Shown: positions 9,521-18,603 of the stretch, in pieces
Numbering within the stretch: position 1 is the stretch's first letter
How the letters are laid out: every line of letters begins with the position of its first letter
Source of the DNA: Aurelia coerulea
Lineage: Eukaryota > Cnidaria > Scyphozoa > Semaeostomeae > Ulmaridae
Length of the DNA stretch: 64,000 nucleotides
Assembly (NCBI GenBank): GCA_039566865.1
Contig: CM076959.1
Coordinates: 11,143,501-11,207,500, forward strand
Reading direction: 5' to 3'
The notes under the pieces: generated by a model
The model's database searches: none
Seen by the model: only the letters and a program-made list of their open reading frames with translations
What the model was told of the DNA's origin: nothing
Translations under genes and position numbers: made by a program

Positions 9521-9983
9521 ATCGAGATAAAATAATATTAATTACGTCATAGACATTGTGTCATTCAAGATGCTCTTTTCAGTTTTTCAACAAATTCTTT
9601 GTGTCACTGCCCTAGACGTAGAGGGTTCGACAGCTCACTCTGCACCCGCAGTAAATAAAGTTCGGACTATTAACCCCGCTCTACCACAAAGCCTGAGCGA
9701 AAATCAGCCACCAACCACCAGCCACCAGCCGCTATCGATGATTACCGGAGATTTTTGCATTCTTAGGGTTGAAATTAAAGTGCGAGAAAAACGCTAATTT
9801 GCAAATGCTAACTTGTATGCATGAAACAATGGGAAATTCCCTAAACAACATTGCACCTCATTTTGCAAGGCCACAAGGGGCTTTGATCATTCAGTGCTTT
9901 CCAAATAACATTCCAAGGCACACAGCACGGCCGGTAGGTTATCTTGCAGGTACGCAGGGGTACATTAAATGATTACTCTTCCC
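9521..9983. other. Intergenic, no gene recognised
   Basis: Sequence between the truncated LINE and the left TTAA of the Kolobok-like element. It includes a short ACCAACCACCAGCCACCAGCC-like run near 9710-9730. No coding or structural feature is convincing. Confidence 0.4.
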
Positions 9984-10018
9984 TTAAAGTGTCAGTAAAC
10001 CCACAACTTTTTTTTCCA
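9984..10018. repeat. Left TIR and TTAA target duplication of Kolobok-like element
   Basis: TTAA at 9984-9987 is followed by AGTGTCAGTAAACCC and a poly-T stretch. The first 15 bp of the repeat match the right end perfectly; beyond that there are mismatches. Confidence 0.9.
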
Positions 10019-10267
10019 TAAAATGATACAAAATAACTATTTAAATGATCTGTCAAGGTTTGTTTTCATGTATTGGCGCTAATTACGAAATTAGGAGATT
10101 TCAAAGTACCCCATTTTTGTCGTTTCTTGGAAAAAGTCGCGCACTTCAAAAAAGACTGGGGCGAAAGTGCAATTACGTAGATCCCGGGATGAGTCATAAT
10201 AAACACAACGCAGCACACTGACATAACAACCACAGATCACTCCTTCAGTTCTTCGAAAAGCAGTAAA

Positions 10268-10679
10268 ATGCCGGGTCGATGCGTTGCGTTTGGCTGTGGG
10301 AACGAGAACGGTCACGATTGCAAAGCTAGAGGAATATGGCTTCACAAAATACCGCTTTTGAGGATGAAAGACCTGTTGCAAAGAGACGAAGAAAGCTGTG
10401 GGTAGATTTCGTGAGGAAAAAACGTGCCAAATGGGATCCGTCAAAGCACTCCGTTATATGCTCACAGCATTTCAAACCAGACGACTTTGCTAGCCCAACG
10501 GTTAGTTTACCAGGTTTTGGAGGCCACATGAAAGCCGTTTAAAGAGAGATGACATTGGGATTTCAGTGATTCCTTCTGTCCAAACAGTCGTTACCACCGA
10601 TAAGAAAGAAGAGCGAGCCGGCGAGTATTCTAGGCCTAGGCCTACTACGAAAACAACGAGCACAAGGGAACATCGGAGG
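10268..10679 (+). pseudogene. Kolobok transposase exon 1: THAP zinc-finger domain, frameshifted
   Basis: The first exon starts MPGRCVAFGCGNENGH, the N-terminus of a THAP domain (C2CH DNA-binding finger); in the next frame follow RRKLWVDFVRKKRAKWD and SVICSQHFKPDDF, which supply the last Cys and His and the downstream basic residues, and VSLPGFGGHMK. Two one-base frameshifts, near 10335 and 10535, separate the parts; the third frame then reads KRDDIGISVIPSVQT to a donor at GGGTAATT (exon end 10679). The Met choice rests on the THAP convention that the first Cys lies near residue 5. In intact elements this domain binds the transposon ends. Assembly indels are an alternative to real decay. Confidence 0.75.
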
Positions 10680-10793
10680 GTAATTAACTTTTTGATTCCT
10701 CGATTTTATAGTTGTTTTTATCGCATTTTAACGAACGAATTATAACGATATGCTATTTAACACTTGCCCATGATCCTTCATCTCTTTTTGCAG

Positions 10794-12373
10794 ATAATTC
10801 GTGAGATAACGACAAGTCAAGTACAAGCCCCTCAAAACGAAAACGCTTCCGCATCCGTGGGTGGTGAATTGGAGGACGAAGTTGCTGGTGATACTGATAA
10901 TGGTACACTATTTTGCGACGAACAATCGTATTCTACAGTGAGTAGACCTACGTTTTGATTTGTGAATTTGTGAAAATGCAAGCCCTTTGTTGATAGGAAG
11001 TCTCAACTTCGAGCCATAACGCAGTTTTAGACCCCCAAAAACAAGAAACTAATTAAGAAACTTTTGCTACTAAAACACTGAAATTTTCATGTGAAATTAG
11101 GAAACTTTTAGTACCAAGCGCTGAATAAAAGAACTTGTGTAGGTCTCAAACCAAAAATTTATTTTACTTTAAACAGTACTTACACTCTACTCTTGTGATT
11201 CTAGTTCAGGATGGGGGGGGGTTACATAGTATGTTCAGGGTTTATGTTTATATGTGCCGACCATACGGGTTGACTTTGGGCCCCAAATACCTCCTGGATG
11301 CAGCTCATGAATTCCCTAAATTAATTACCCAAAAACATATTAAGATGCAAAATATGTTGGTGCCTCTTCTAGCGTTGGAAAGCATCTGATCAGTGGTAGT
11401 TCTGTCTCTTTTCTACTCCATATGAAACACACACACATACACATAGAGAAGTAAGTTTGCAGCTTTGCTCAATTCTAGGTATACCACCTCATGTTGATAT
11501 ATTCTTCTAACCTTACATGATTTTCACTATCAACATTTTCAGGCACAAGATGCTTGCTGCCAAGTCAATGAAGACTGCAATAATTGCAAAATCTTGATGC
11601 GGCGCAACCGAAGGCTCAGAAACCAATGGCTTGGAACAAAGCACAAACTTAAAATCCTTGAGTGCCAATTACGCACCATCTCAGGTACGTTTGTGGTGAA
11701 GAAATGTTTTGCTGGCTGAGCTCACAATCATAGAATGAAAACATGATGTGGAAACATGGAAAACATACATTATATGTTCCTAACTTAGAGGATGTCCACT
11801 AATTGCATATTTTACAGGAAAATTCTTGATATATTTTGCATGATAGGATTGGCCAACTACTGCAGTTTTGGGATTGTTGCATTACTGTATTAATGTGTAA
11901 ATTAGTAATTATGTGAAAATGTTGTCATTAGAGTAAAACACGATATAAACTCTGGTATTGCAATATTGTCTATTTTACCAGTTTCGCACCAATGCAGCAC
12001 AGCAGTTTGATTTGAACATGTTATGTTTATTTTCTTTAGTGGGTAGCAAAATTCTTACTAATGCTGAAACAAGCGACGAACACGGTGCAGTGCCAAGTTT
12101 GGAATGTGATGATGCGAGGGATGAGGAAGGTGAGGGTGATGATCGTGATGAGGATAATGTGGATAGTGATGTGGATGTGGAAATGGATAGTGATGTTGAC
12201 TATAACATGGAGGAGGATCTGGAGCTTTCAGATCACAATTATGATGACATAGATCAATGGTGAGTAGACTTCAGCATATGAAAGGTGTCAAATGCATGTG
12301 ACTTATTCAGGGAACATGTTCCAATTCATTTTTAGCTCTAGAACAAGAAGTACAGAAGAGTATCCAGTGCAAA
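10794..12373 (+). pseudogene. Kolobok transposase middle exons: linker, coiled coil, acidic region
   Basis: Probable exons with AG and GT borders: 10794-10937 (starts IIREITTSQV), 11543-11684 (ACCQVNEDCNNC then a basic coiled-coil-like RRNRRLRNQWLGTKHKLK), 12040-12259 (very acidic, rich in DEDNVDSDVDVEMD), and a tiny one at 12336-12373. A linker with a coiled coil and an acidic patch between THAP and catalytic domain is usual for this protein type. Borders are judged by eye from splice consensus and open frames. The smallest exon is the least certain. Confidence 0.6.
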
Positions 12374-13340
12374 GTAAGTTTTACTGTATTTGCTGGATCA
12401 ATGCATTCAGCTGCAATTTCACCAAATTTTTGTATTAAAAGCTCCTTTACTACAGTACTTTACTCTACTACAGTATTTACTACAGTATGTATTGTATTTG
12501 ATATTTGAGATGTGAAATGCCTCAATCCAGATTTGTGAAGTTGCCTATATAATCTCTTGTTCTGGGGTGATACTCTGTCAAAGCTACAACTGTAATTTTC
12601 CCATGGCTCTTTCATTTAATCAGTGTATATTTGACCATACAGTATTTGCTGTTGCTTTTTGTGCTGTGATGTTCCTGCAAACAAGTTTCCTTGATAGACA
12701 GTATTGGCCTTGTGCACATTAACGTTTATACAGTAGTTCATATTATTTTCAGAATTCTTGAGCCATGTGATACACTGTAAATTTCTATAAATAAGGAATT
12801 CTTAAGAAACAAAAAATTTTCTTGAAATACTTAGGCAAGAAAGCCAAATGCAAATGTGCATAACACCTGTACTGTAACTGCAAATAATAACTAGAGATTA
12901 TAATAATTGATTGCATTCTGTTCCTATTTTCAGCATTGTTGGGGATAGCCTGCGGACAGAGAAGAAATTCTTGGTGTTTCTTTCACAGTTGTTTCTTTTG
13001 TTTTCATTTTGCCCCTCATGCAAGTCTGTCAATCCAGCAGTTGCCTCTCGTCAAGTTGGAACCATTCTTGAAATCAAGACAAAGTGCTACAATGGAAAAT
13101 GCAGCAAACAAGAAAACATTTGGCGCAGCCAACCTGATATGCCTGGTACACGAATCCCTGCTGGAAACCTGTTACTATCATTTGCGATTCTTTCTGTTGG
13201 TTCATCAGCAAGCAAAGTATTTCGCATCTTCAATCATATGGGCCTGGCAGCAATGTCCCTTGTAACATATCTTAAGCACCAACGGGTTAGTTAGTAAGGA
13301 TATGATGTTACAGTACAGTACATTTGATCTTGCAACTTTT

Positions 13341-14123
13341 CCCGGGGGGGGGGGTACTTGACTTAAATTTGTACGGGGTGTGCCCATGAAAAAAATTCTT
13401 TTACCCTGCTCCAGAACTTTTGGCTCAAAATGATAACCTGTTCTAGAATAAATTGGTGAAAAGTATACTCAAAAACATGAAATTTGACCGAAAAACGACC
13501 CGATCTAGCAGAATATTCCCCTTTGACATGTTTTGACAACCTGCTCTAGAAAAATTGCCTTATTTTGTTATCCTGTGCTAGAAAAAATTGGTGAAAACGA
13601 TACCCTTAAAAACGGCACATCCCCGTCAGACAAATATATTCATTTCATTTTTTTTTCATTTTAAAATTATTTATGCACGGTAGCCCCGTCAGTCAGTATG
13701 ACTGATTTTCAGGGGGCCGTACCAAAAACTTTACAAATAAAAAAATCTACTAAAATTAATAACGAGAAAAGGAAACTAATTACAATCATAAATAATTTAT
13801 CTACAACTATTTACAATAAATTTACAACAAACCCTTTATCTTGTTCTTAAAAGAAGATAAAGAGGGAGCTTGCTTGGCCTCGCGGCTGAGATCATTCCAG
13901 ATTTTTGCTCCATGAAATGCGAACGCTTTCTGTCCATTACTAGTTTTCATGAATGGCACTAGCAAGTCAGTTTCGGCATTTCTAAGGTTGATAATATTGC
14001 GATCAGAATTTCTAACAAATAAATGCGAGAGATAATCAGGCGCGAGACTATTAACAGATTTATATACAGTTGTTGCAGTCTCACTTCTGATCATATCCTT
14101 CACAGTTAAGTACCCCCTCCCCG
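13341..14123. mobile_element. MITE with GGGGGTAC ends, inside transposase intron
   Basis: The ends are inverted: CCCGGGGGGGGGGTACTT at about 13341 and its approximate complement (AAGTACCCCCTCCCCGGG) ending at 14123. The left 300 bp match a second copy at about 29922-30222 (shared phrases include AAATTTGACCGAAAAACG and GGCACATCCC). In this copy the inner part is replaced by a LINE fragment (13640-14103). It lies in the intron between exons ending 13285 and starting 14372. Confidence 0.75.
13822..14103 (-). pseudogene. APE-type LINE, ORF C-terminal fragment nested in MITE
   Basis: A 93-codon frame ending at 13822: TATTVYKSVNSLAPDYLSHL, then a spacer, then FAFHGAKIWNDLSREAKQAP and SLSSFKNKIKGLL. 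This Y-K-LNGLAP...GAKIWNDLP...SLSSFK pattern is the usual C-terminus of CR1/L2-like LINE ORFs. The fragment is 5'-truncated and nested in the MITE. Confidence 0.75.
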
Positions 14124-15147
14124 GGAACTTTTCATTTCAGGATTTTCTAATGAACACAGTATTTGGTTTTGGTTTCGTTGTTTCATCTATTCATTTCTTG
14201 TTTCAGTTTTGCTTTGCCATTGCATATTTTGCTTGTTCATTATATTGCTTGTTTAGTTCTACTTACAAATACCAGAGGTTTCATTATATTTGCAGTGAAA
14301 TGTTTAGACACAGTATGACTTCAAAGAAACCCTTTCATATATTTTGATAATCATATAATAATACTTTTCAGTGCTTTATCTGGAAACTGTCAGTGATAGC
14401 CTGGTAAGTATTTAAAAATGTGCCTAAGTATGCTGTAATGCCATTTTGATGTTCATATACAGTATGCTTCTCTTTTCTCTGAGGGAGATTCTTTTTCCTG
14501 CTATTCACATGCACTGGAAAATGTACCAACAGGCGCTTTTAGCAGAGCTTAGAAGAAGAATGACAAAACTTGTTATCACGGGCGATGCCAGACATGACAG
14601 CATGGGACATAATGCCAAATTTGGAATCTACACCATCTTCTGTTGTGATAATTCACAGATAATAGACTTCAGTGTTGTTCAAGTAAGTTGTGTCAGATTA
14701 ATAATGTATTACATAGGACCCCTTCAGAAATTCCAAAACTTCATTTTTCACTGTTAACTGGAATAAATTTTTGTTACATATACAGTTCTTTTGAAGTCAT
14801 GTTCATAGGCTGGATTCACAAGTTATATTTCAGTTCTGCTTGAGGCTTGTCTATGGTAACATCTCTTAAAATGTCTAATACCAGCTTATTTCTTCTTGCG
14901 TAACCAAGCCGGGAGTAGCAATGCTATGGAGTTTGCTGGTTTTAAAAATTGCTTTGCCTCTATGTTTGGTCACAACCTTGTATCTGATCGCCACAACCAG
15001 ATTATAAAGCACATGAGAGAAGAGTTGACAGAGCTGACCCATTTCTTTGATTTATGGCACTTAAAGAAAAGTAAGTTTCAATGTTCAGAAAATCATGTGG
15101 TAAAAAATTTTGATCAAAATGCGTGTGGCAATTTCCATTAGTTCTCT

Positions 15148-15480
15148 CTACCAAGTTTCTTCGGGTTCATCCCCTCTAAAGCGACGCTGCATTTGCTCAT
15201 TTGCCTCTTCTCGTCGTTGCTGCTGTCTCTGGTACTCATCTATCCACTGCTCATCTGCAAGTGGCTCGTCTTGGTATGGCTCTAGCTCATCGTCCCACAT
15301 ATCTTCGAAGCCAACCCCTCGGTTCTGCCTTTCAACTTGGCCATGGCCTTGTTGGCCTAACTGGTCTAAAAAGTCATCTTCGATCTCCGCTTCATAGTCG
15401 GCCTCATCAGCGCTGCTATAACTAGTACTGCTTTCGCAGCTCGTTTCAATGTTTTGTGAAGTGAAGCTTGAGTCAGACAT
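15148..15480 (-). CDS. Second gene of Kolobok-like element, first exon (P2RX7-C-terminus-like)
   Basis: ATG at 15478-15480 opens a 110-codon frame: a Ser/Thr- and acid-rich start (MSDSSFTSQNIETSCESSTS), then EPYQDEPLADEQWIDEYQRQ and a Gln/Arg/Glu-rich helix ending DEPEETW. It resembles the segment just before the cysteine-rich domain of proteins that many invertebrate genomes carry and that are named after the P2X7 receptor C-terminus. The frame closes at a TAG that is also part of a possible splice donor (TTG then GTAGAG), so the cysteine-rich part would lie in a later exon, which is not seen. It lies 330 bp inside the right TIR and points towards the transposase gene. The function is unknown. 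Confidence 0.5.
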   Translation of the reverse strand: MSDSSFTSQNIETSCESSTSYSSADEADYEAEIEDDFLDQLGQQGHGQVERQNRGVGFEDMWDDELEPYQDEPLADEQWIDEYQRQQQRREEANEQMQRRFRGDEPEETW

Positions 15481-15778
15481 TCTTCGAAACGATGATTTAA
15501 TTCAAAACAAATACGATTTAGCTAAGGCGATCGGAAGGCTGTCTATATGCGTGAGAACGAATTTCAGTATGTAATCTCTCGTTTTCCATTGATAACAAGA
15601 GGATTACGATTACGTCATCCTGGGATGTACGTCACTACTCGGCTAGACGCAGACTTCGCATTGCGCGTTTTTCACTCCAGATACAGGGTTTTCAAACGTA
15701 AATAAAACAGGGTTAATAATAAGATATTGAAATATTTTATTACTCATAAGACTATCAATATCATAGAGATGCTATAAA
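15481..15778. promoter_or_regulatory. Right subterminal region, possible minus-strand promoter
   Basis: Non-coding DNA between the second gene's ATG and the right TIR. It must hold the promoter of the minus-strand gene if that gene is expressed. No clear TATA box or other core element was assigned. Confidence 0.3.
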
Positions 15779-15813
15779 TGAAAAAAAAACTGTTGGGTTT
15801 ACTGACACTTTAA
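15779..15813. repeat. Right TIR and TTAA target duplication of Kolobok-like element
   Basis: A poly-A stretch, then GGGTTTACTGACACT ending at 15809, then TTAA at 15810-15813. It is the inverted partner of the left end. Confidence 0.9.
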
Positions 15814-16052
15814 GTAAAACCATGACACAACCACTTTGCCCGAATTAACTGCAATGTAAAATTGCATTTTAATCCTTTTTGAAAAAGTTACGATCTTTAT
15901 CAAAGTGTACATTAAATTATACACAAATACTAACAAATAAAAGATACTTTAGTAAAGAGAAAACATTTAATTCCTATCCTCCTCCCTAATGCATGGCCAT
16001 GCTCATTGTCATTAACTCAAGTTAAAAATACAAAATATCCTCGTGGACTTAC

Positions 16053-16315
16053 CTTGAAAAACTTGGCTCCTTTTTCTTTGACCATTTTTGATGCTTCAAG
16101 CTTCTCTTCGATATCCATTTCATAAGGTTCCTTTGGGTTTTCAAATGATATAAGATACACTTCATAGGTGATTGCTGCATCCCCTGGGACTCCATGTTTT
16201 TCATTGCCTTTTTCTCCAAAACCATACTTGGGCTTTATCGTTAACTGAACTTTTTCTCGCTTTCTCATTGTGTACAATGCTTTTTCTATCCCAAGGCAAA
16301 CATCTTTTTCTAGCC
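16053..16315 (-). CDS. FKBP4-like: FKBP52-like co-chaperone, internal exon
   Basis: A 263-base exon on the minus strand between TTTAG at 16316-16320 and a GTAAGT donor at 16047-16052. It encodes LEKDVCLGIEKALYTMRK, VQLTIKPKYGFGEKGN, a GVPGDAAITYEVYLISFEN strand and EMDIEEKLEASKMVKEKGA. This matches the end of the second FK506-binding domain and the linker entering the TPR region in FKBP4/FKBP5-type immunophilins, which act with Hsp90. The neighbouring exons (first FK domain upstream, TPR downstream) were not found, so the flanking introns would be at least several kb and filled with transposons, or the exon is a relic. The codons are clean, without stops. It is the only likely host gene here. 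Confidence 0.85.
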
Positions 16316-17656
16316 CTAAAAGGAGTTATATCTTTAAAAAGTGGATAAACTACTTCAAATAGACTGGGTCAAAATACAATTGCAGCTTTGAAAAACATAA
16401 ACATTATATTTGGTACTAAAGTATCCTAAAAGAATAGCTGCATGTAAGAATTTTGCTTAACATTTCAGAATACTTCTGGGGAACCTATCAAAATTCATTC
16501 GCATTATTTTGATTAAATAGCTTTATTTCATAGCCAAGTAAAAATTGAGTATTTTGTGTGACATTTTGGATGACTTCATATGGGAGATTAGCATAGCCAG
16601 TTGGGCGCTTGTGAGAAAAAGGTCAGAAAAAGTCAAACCTTCCTTAGTATAACCATTTCGTTAGAAAAACCTTCCTCATTTTATCAAGAATTTTAAACAG
16701 ATTTTTCGAGCTCCTTAGGTGGTTTATAACCTTAAAACTTATAAACCAGTTGCTGTCGCTATAATAGCCTAAAATTTTCCAAGGAATCTCGTAAGGATGG
16801 TGAATTTTTCCCTAAATATGACATTAATTAGCTAAACTTTCCTCTGACTCACAGCAGTGGAACCGTGACGTTCTCGACTCTGATGTACTAGCTTTCCAAA
16901 GTCCAGAAATAGTCACAGCTCCACGGATTTCCAGCTGTGAGCCGGAGGAAAGTTTCCCTGGTTATTGTCAAACTTTAAGGGAAGGCTTCGAAATCCTTGA
17001 AAGTAACCTAAAAGAAGCAAGGAGTTTGAAATATCTGGTTTTTTATATTTAAAGGAAGTATGCAATGGTATATAAGCTTCTCTATAAATAGAACAAAGAA
17101 AACATTCGGACACAGCATTGTTTCTCTAGCTATCAATTGTTCACAGTACGTGTGGGACATCGATTTTTAGATTTCTTTGCTCTTTGCAAATGCAAGCTTA
17201 TAACCTTGCACAAACCCTTTAACAAAATGAGGAAGGTTTAACAAATGAAACTGGCATCCGAAGGAAGGTGTCACTTTTTCTGGACTCTTTTCAAATTCAA
17301 ATCCAAATTCTTTCATCATCAGCAAATTTTACAAGGCTTAAATGTAAGATACATTTACTAAATACAATTTAAATAATATCAACAGATGCCAAGGGCACTG
17401 TGGAGGAACCGTACCGGTTTTCGAGCCCAGTGCCCTTTGTAGCTTCCAAATCATTTAACTACTATATCTATGATGATGCAATTATCAATACAATGAATAT
17501 AAAACAATACTATGACATGAACGTTCAACTAAGATCTTGAATTTGAAATCAGTAAAAGCTATAAACAACACAAAATAATGAAAAGAAAAGAGGGAAAGAT
17601 GGGAGAGGAGGGACGGTGTTTGTGTTCAATCATTGTTACTTGATTGAATTCAGAGA
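16316..17656. other. Probable FKBP intron or intergenic DNA
   Basis: No exon recognised on either strand. Near 17388-17444 AAGGGCACTG and CAGTGCCCTTT form an 11-bp inverted pair around about 35 bp. Otherwise featureless AT-rich DNA. Confidence 0.4.
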
Positions 17657-17741
17657 ATGGTAGTTTGTTTGTTTGTTTGTTTGTTTGCTTGTTTGTTTAT
17701 TTGTTTGTTTGTTTGTTTGTTTGTTTGCTTGTTTGTTTGTT
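17657..17741. repeat. (TTTG)n microsatellite
   Basis: About 21 tandem TTTG units with three single-base interruptions. Open frames through it on the minus strand are low-complexity artefacts. Confidence 0.95.
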
Positions 17742-17974
17742 TCTGACTCTGAGTTACATGAATATCTAGCTTAAAAATTTGCAAATTCCAATGTACAGTG
17801 AGCAATGTCCAATGTGAAGGCAAGCAGAATTTCATACAGATCTTTCAGTTATACAGCAGATCTTTCAGCTACTGCGCTTGGCGACCTTGCAGATGAGAGT
17901 GACGCTAAATCTGAATTACAAAACTGAGGCTGAAAACTTTATTGGTGGCGTGATTGTTGGTTATTTAAAAATAA

Positions 17975-18350
17975 TTAAATAAGAAATAAACTTGAAGCAC
18001 TGAAAGATATATCTCACAGAACATTGATATTCTAATGGTTGCAGAAACTAAAAACTGATGCCTCATTTCCAAAATAACAACTTTATATTCTCTAATCCGC
18101 TGCGGCTAAATAGAAATGTTGACGGTGGAGGTATCTTGGTATAGGTCAGAAGCGATATTCCATCCTGTGAACTAAAATCTTGCATCTGTTTTGAAATCAA
18201 TTTAAGGGGTAAAAAAATGAGCTCTTTTCAGTATTTATTGACCACCAGATCATTTTTCGAAATTCTTGGCAAAGCGGTTGATCACCACAGTGCAAACTAC
18301 GACAATTTTTTGTTCCTTGGAAATTTCAAAGCATTAGAGACAGATTCATA
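17975..18350 (+). pseudogene. APE-type LINE endonuclease, left half (split by satellite)
   Basis: With several frameshifts and a stop, the plus strand reads NIDILMVAETK, then DASFP, LNRNVDGGGILV, a block ending KSCICFEINLRGKK, and AVDHHSANYDNFLFLGNFKA. These correspond in order to the apurinic-endonuclease domain of CR1/Rex1-like LINEs: the AETK block with the catalytic Glu, the RLDRN-GGGI-LYV block, and the FLLLGDFN block (here GNFK, so catalytic residues are mutated). The domain stops at about 18350 where the 42-bp array begins and resumes at about 28335. Confidence 0.75.
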
Positions 18351-18416
18351 ACGCTCACACAAACGAAGCACGTAAATAACTAATGATCAAGATGATCTGT
18401 CTCTGATGCTTTGAAA
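18325..18416. repeat. Inverted pair at left edge of satellite
   Basis: AATTTCAAAGCATTAGAGAC and adjacent bases at 18325-18348, which are LINE coding sequence, are the reverse complement of part of the first satellite unit (18394-18416) with one mismatch. About 45 bp lie between them, so the array edge can form a stem of roughly 23 bp. Confidence 0.85.
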
Positions 18417-18603
18417 TAATTTTAATGATCAAGATGATCTGTCTCTGATGCTTTGAAATAATTTTAATGATCAAGATGATCTGTCTCTGATGCTGTGAAA
18501 TAATTTTAATGATCAAGATGATCTGTCTCTGATGCTGTGAAATAATTTTAATGATCAAGATGATCTGTCTCTGATGCTTTGAAATAATTTTAATGATCAA
18601 GAT

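Larger units (their letters stand above)
12934..15070 (+). pseudogene. Kolobok transposase catalytic exons, 3' truncated
   Basis: Exon 12934-13285 encodes a CPSCKS zinc ribbon-like start, then KTKCYNGKCSKQENIWRSQP, IPAGNLLLSFAILSVGSSASK and VFRIFNHMGLAAMS. After a short exon (14372-14403), exon 14463-14682 gives VITGDARHDSMGHNAKFGIY with the putative first catalytic Asp (GDAR). Exon about 14885-15070 gives SSNAMEFAGFKN, VSDRHNQIIKHMR with the second Asp (DRH), and THFFDLWHLKKS, ending at GTAAGT. This is the transposase-like domain common in THAP-bearing elements of invertebrates. The C-terminal part with the last acidic residue is absent. The acceptor before the last exon reads GCG instead of CAG. 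Confidence 0.72.
9988..15809 (+). mobile_element. Kolobok-like THAP/DDE DNA transposon, 5.8 kb, TTAA TSD
   Basis: The ends are inverted repeats beginning AGTGTCAGTAAACCC (9988-10002 and complementary at 15795-15809), followed by a T-rich stretch on each inner side. TTAA directly flanks both ends (9984-9987 and 15810-15813). TTAA duplication plus a THAP-domain, DDE-like transposase gene defines the Kolobok group. The element carries that gene on the plus strand (exons from 10268 to 15070) and a second, convergent gene start on the minus strand (15148-15480). A MITE with a nested LINE sits in an intron (13341-14123). Both genes stop abruptly near 15.07-15.15 kb, suggesting internal deletion. 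The flanking DNA carries the FKBP exon. Confidence 0.85.

Noticed and set aside
9038..9535. 165-codon plus-strand frame
   Set aside because: Antisense shadow of the RLE LINE endonuclease region.
10268..15070. Host THAP-domain gene
   Set aside because: TIRs and TTAA duplications at 9988 and 15809 enclose it, and the THAP exon has two frameshifts.
17650..17835. Frame rich in KQTN repeats
   Set aside because: Translation of the (TTTG)n microsatellite.
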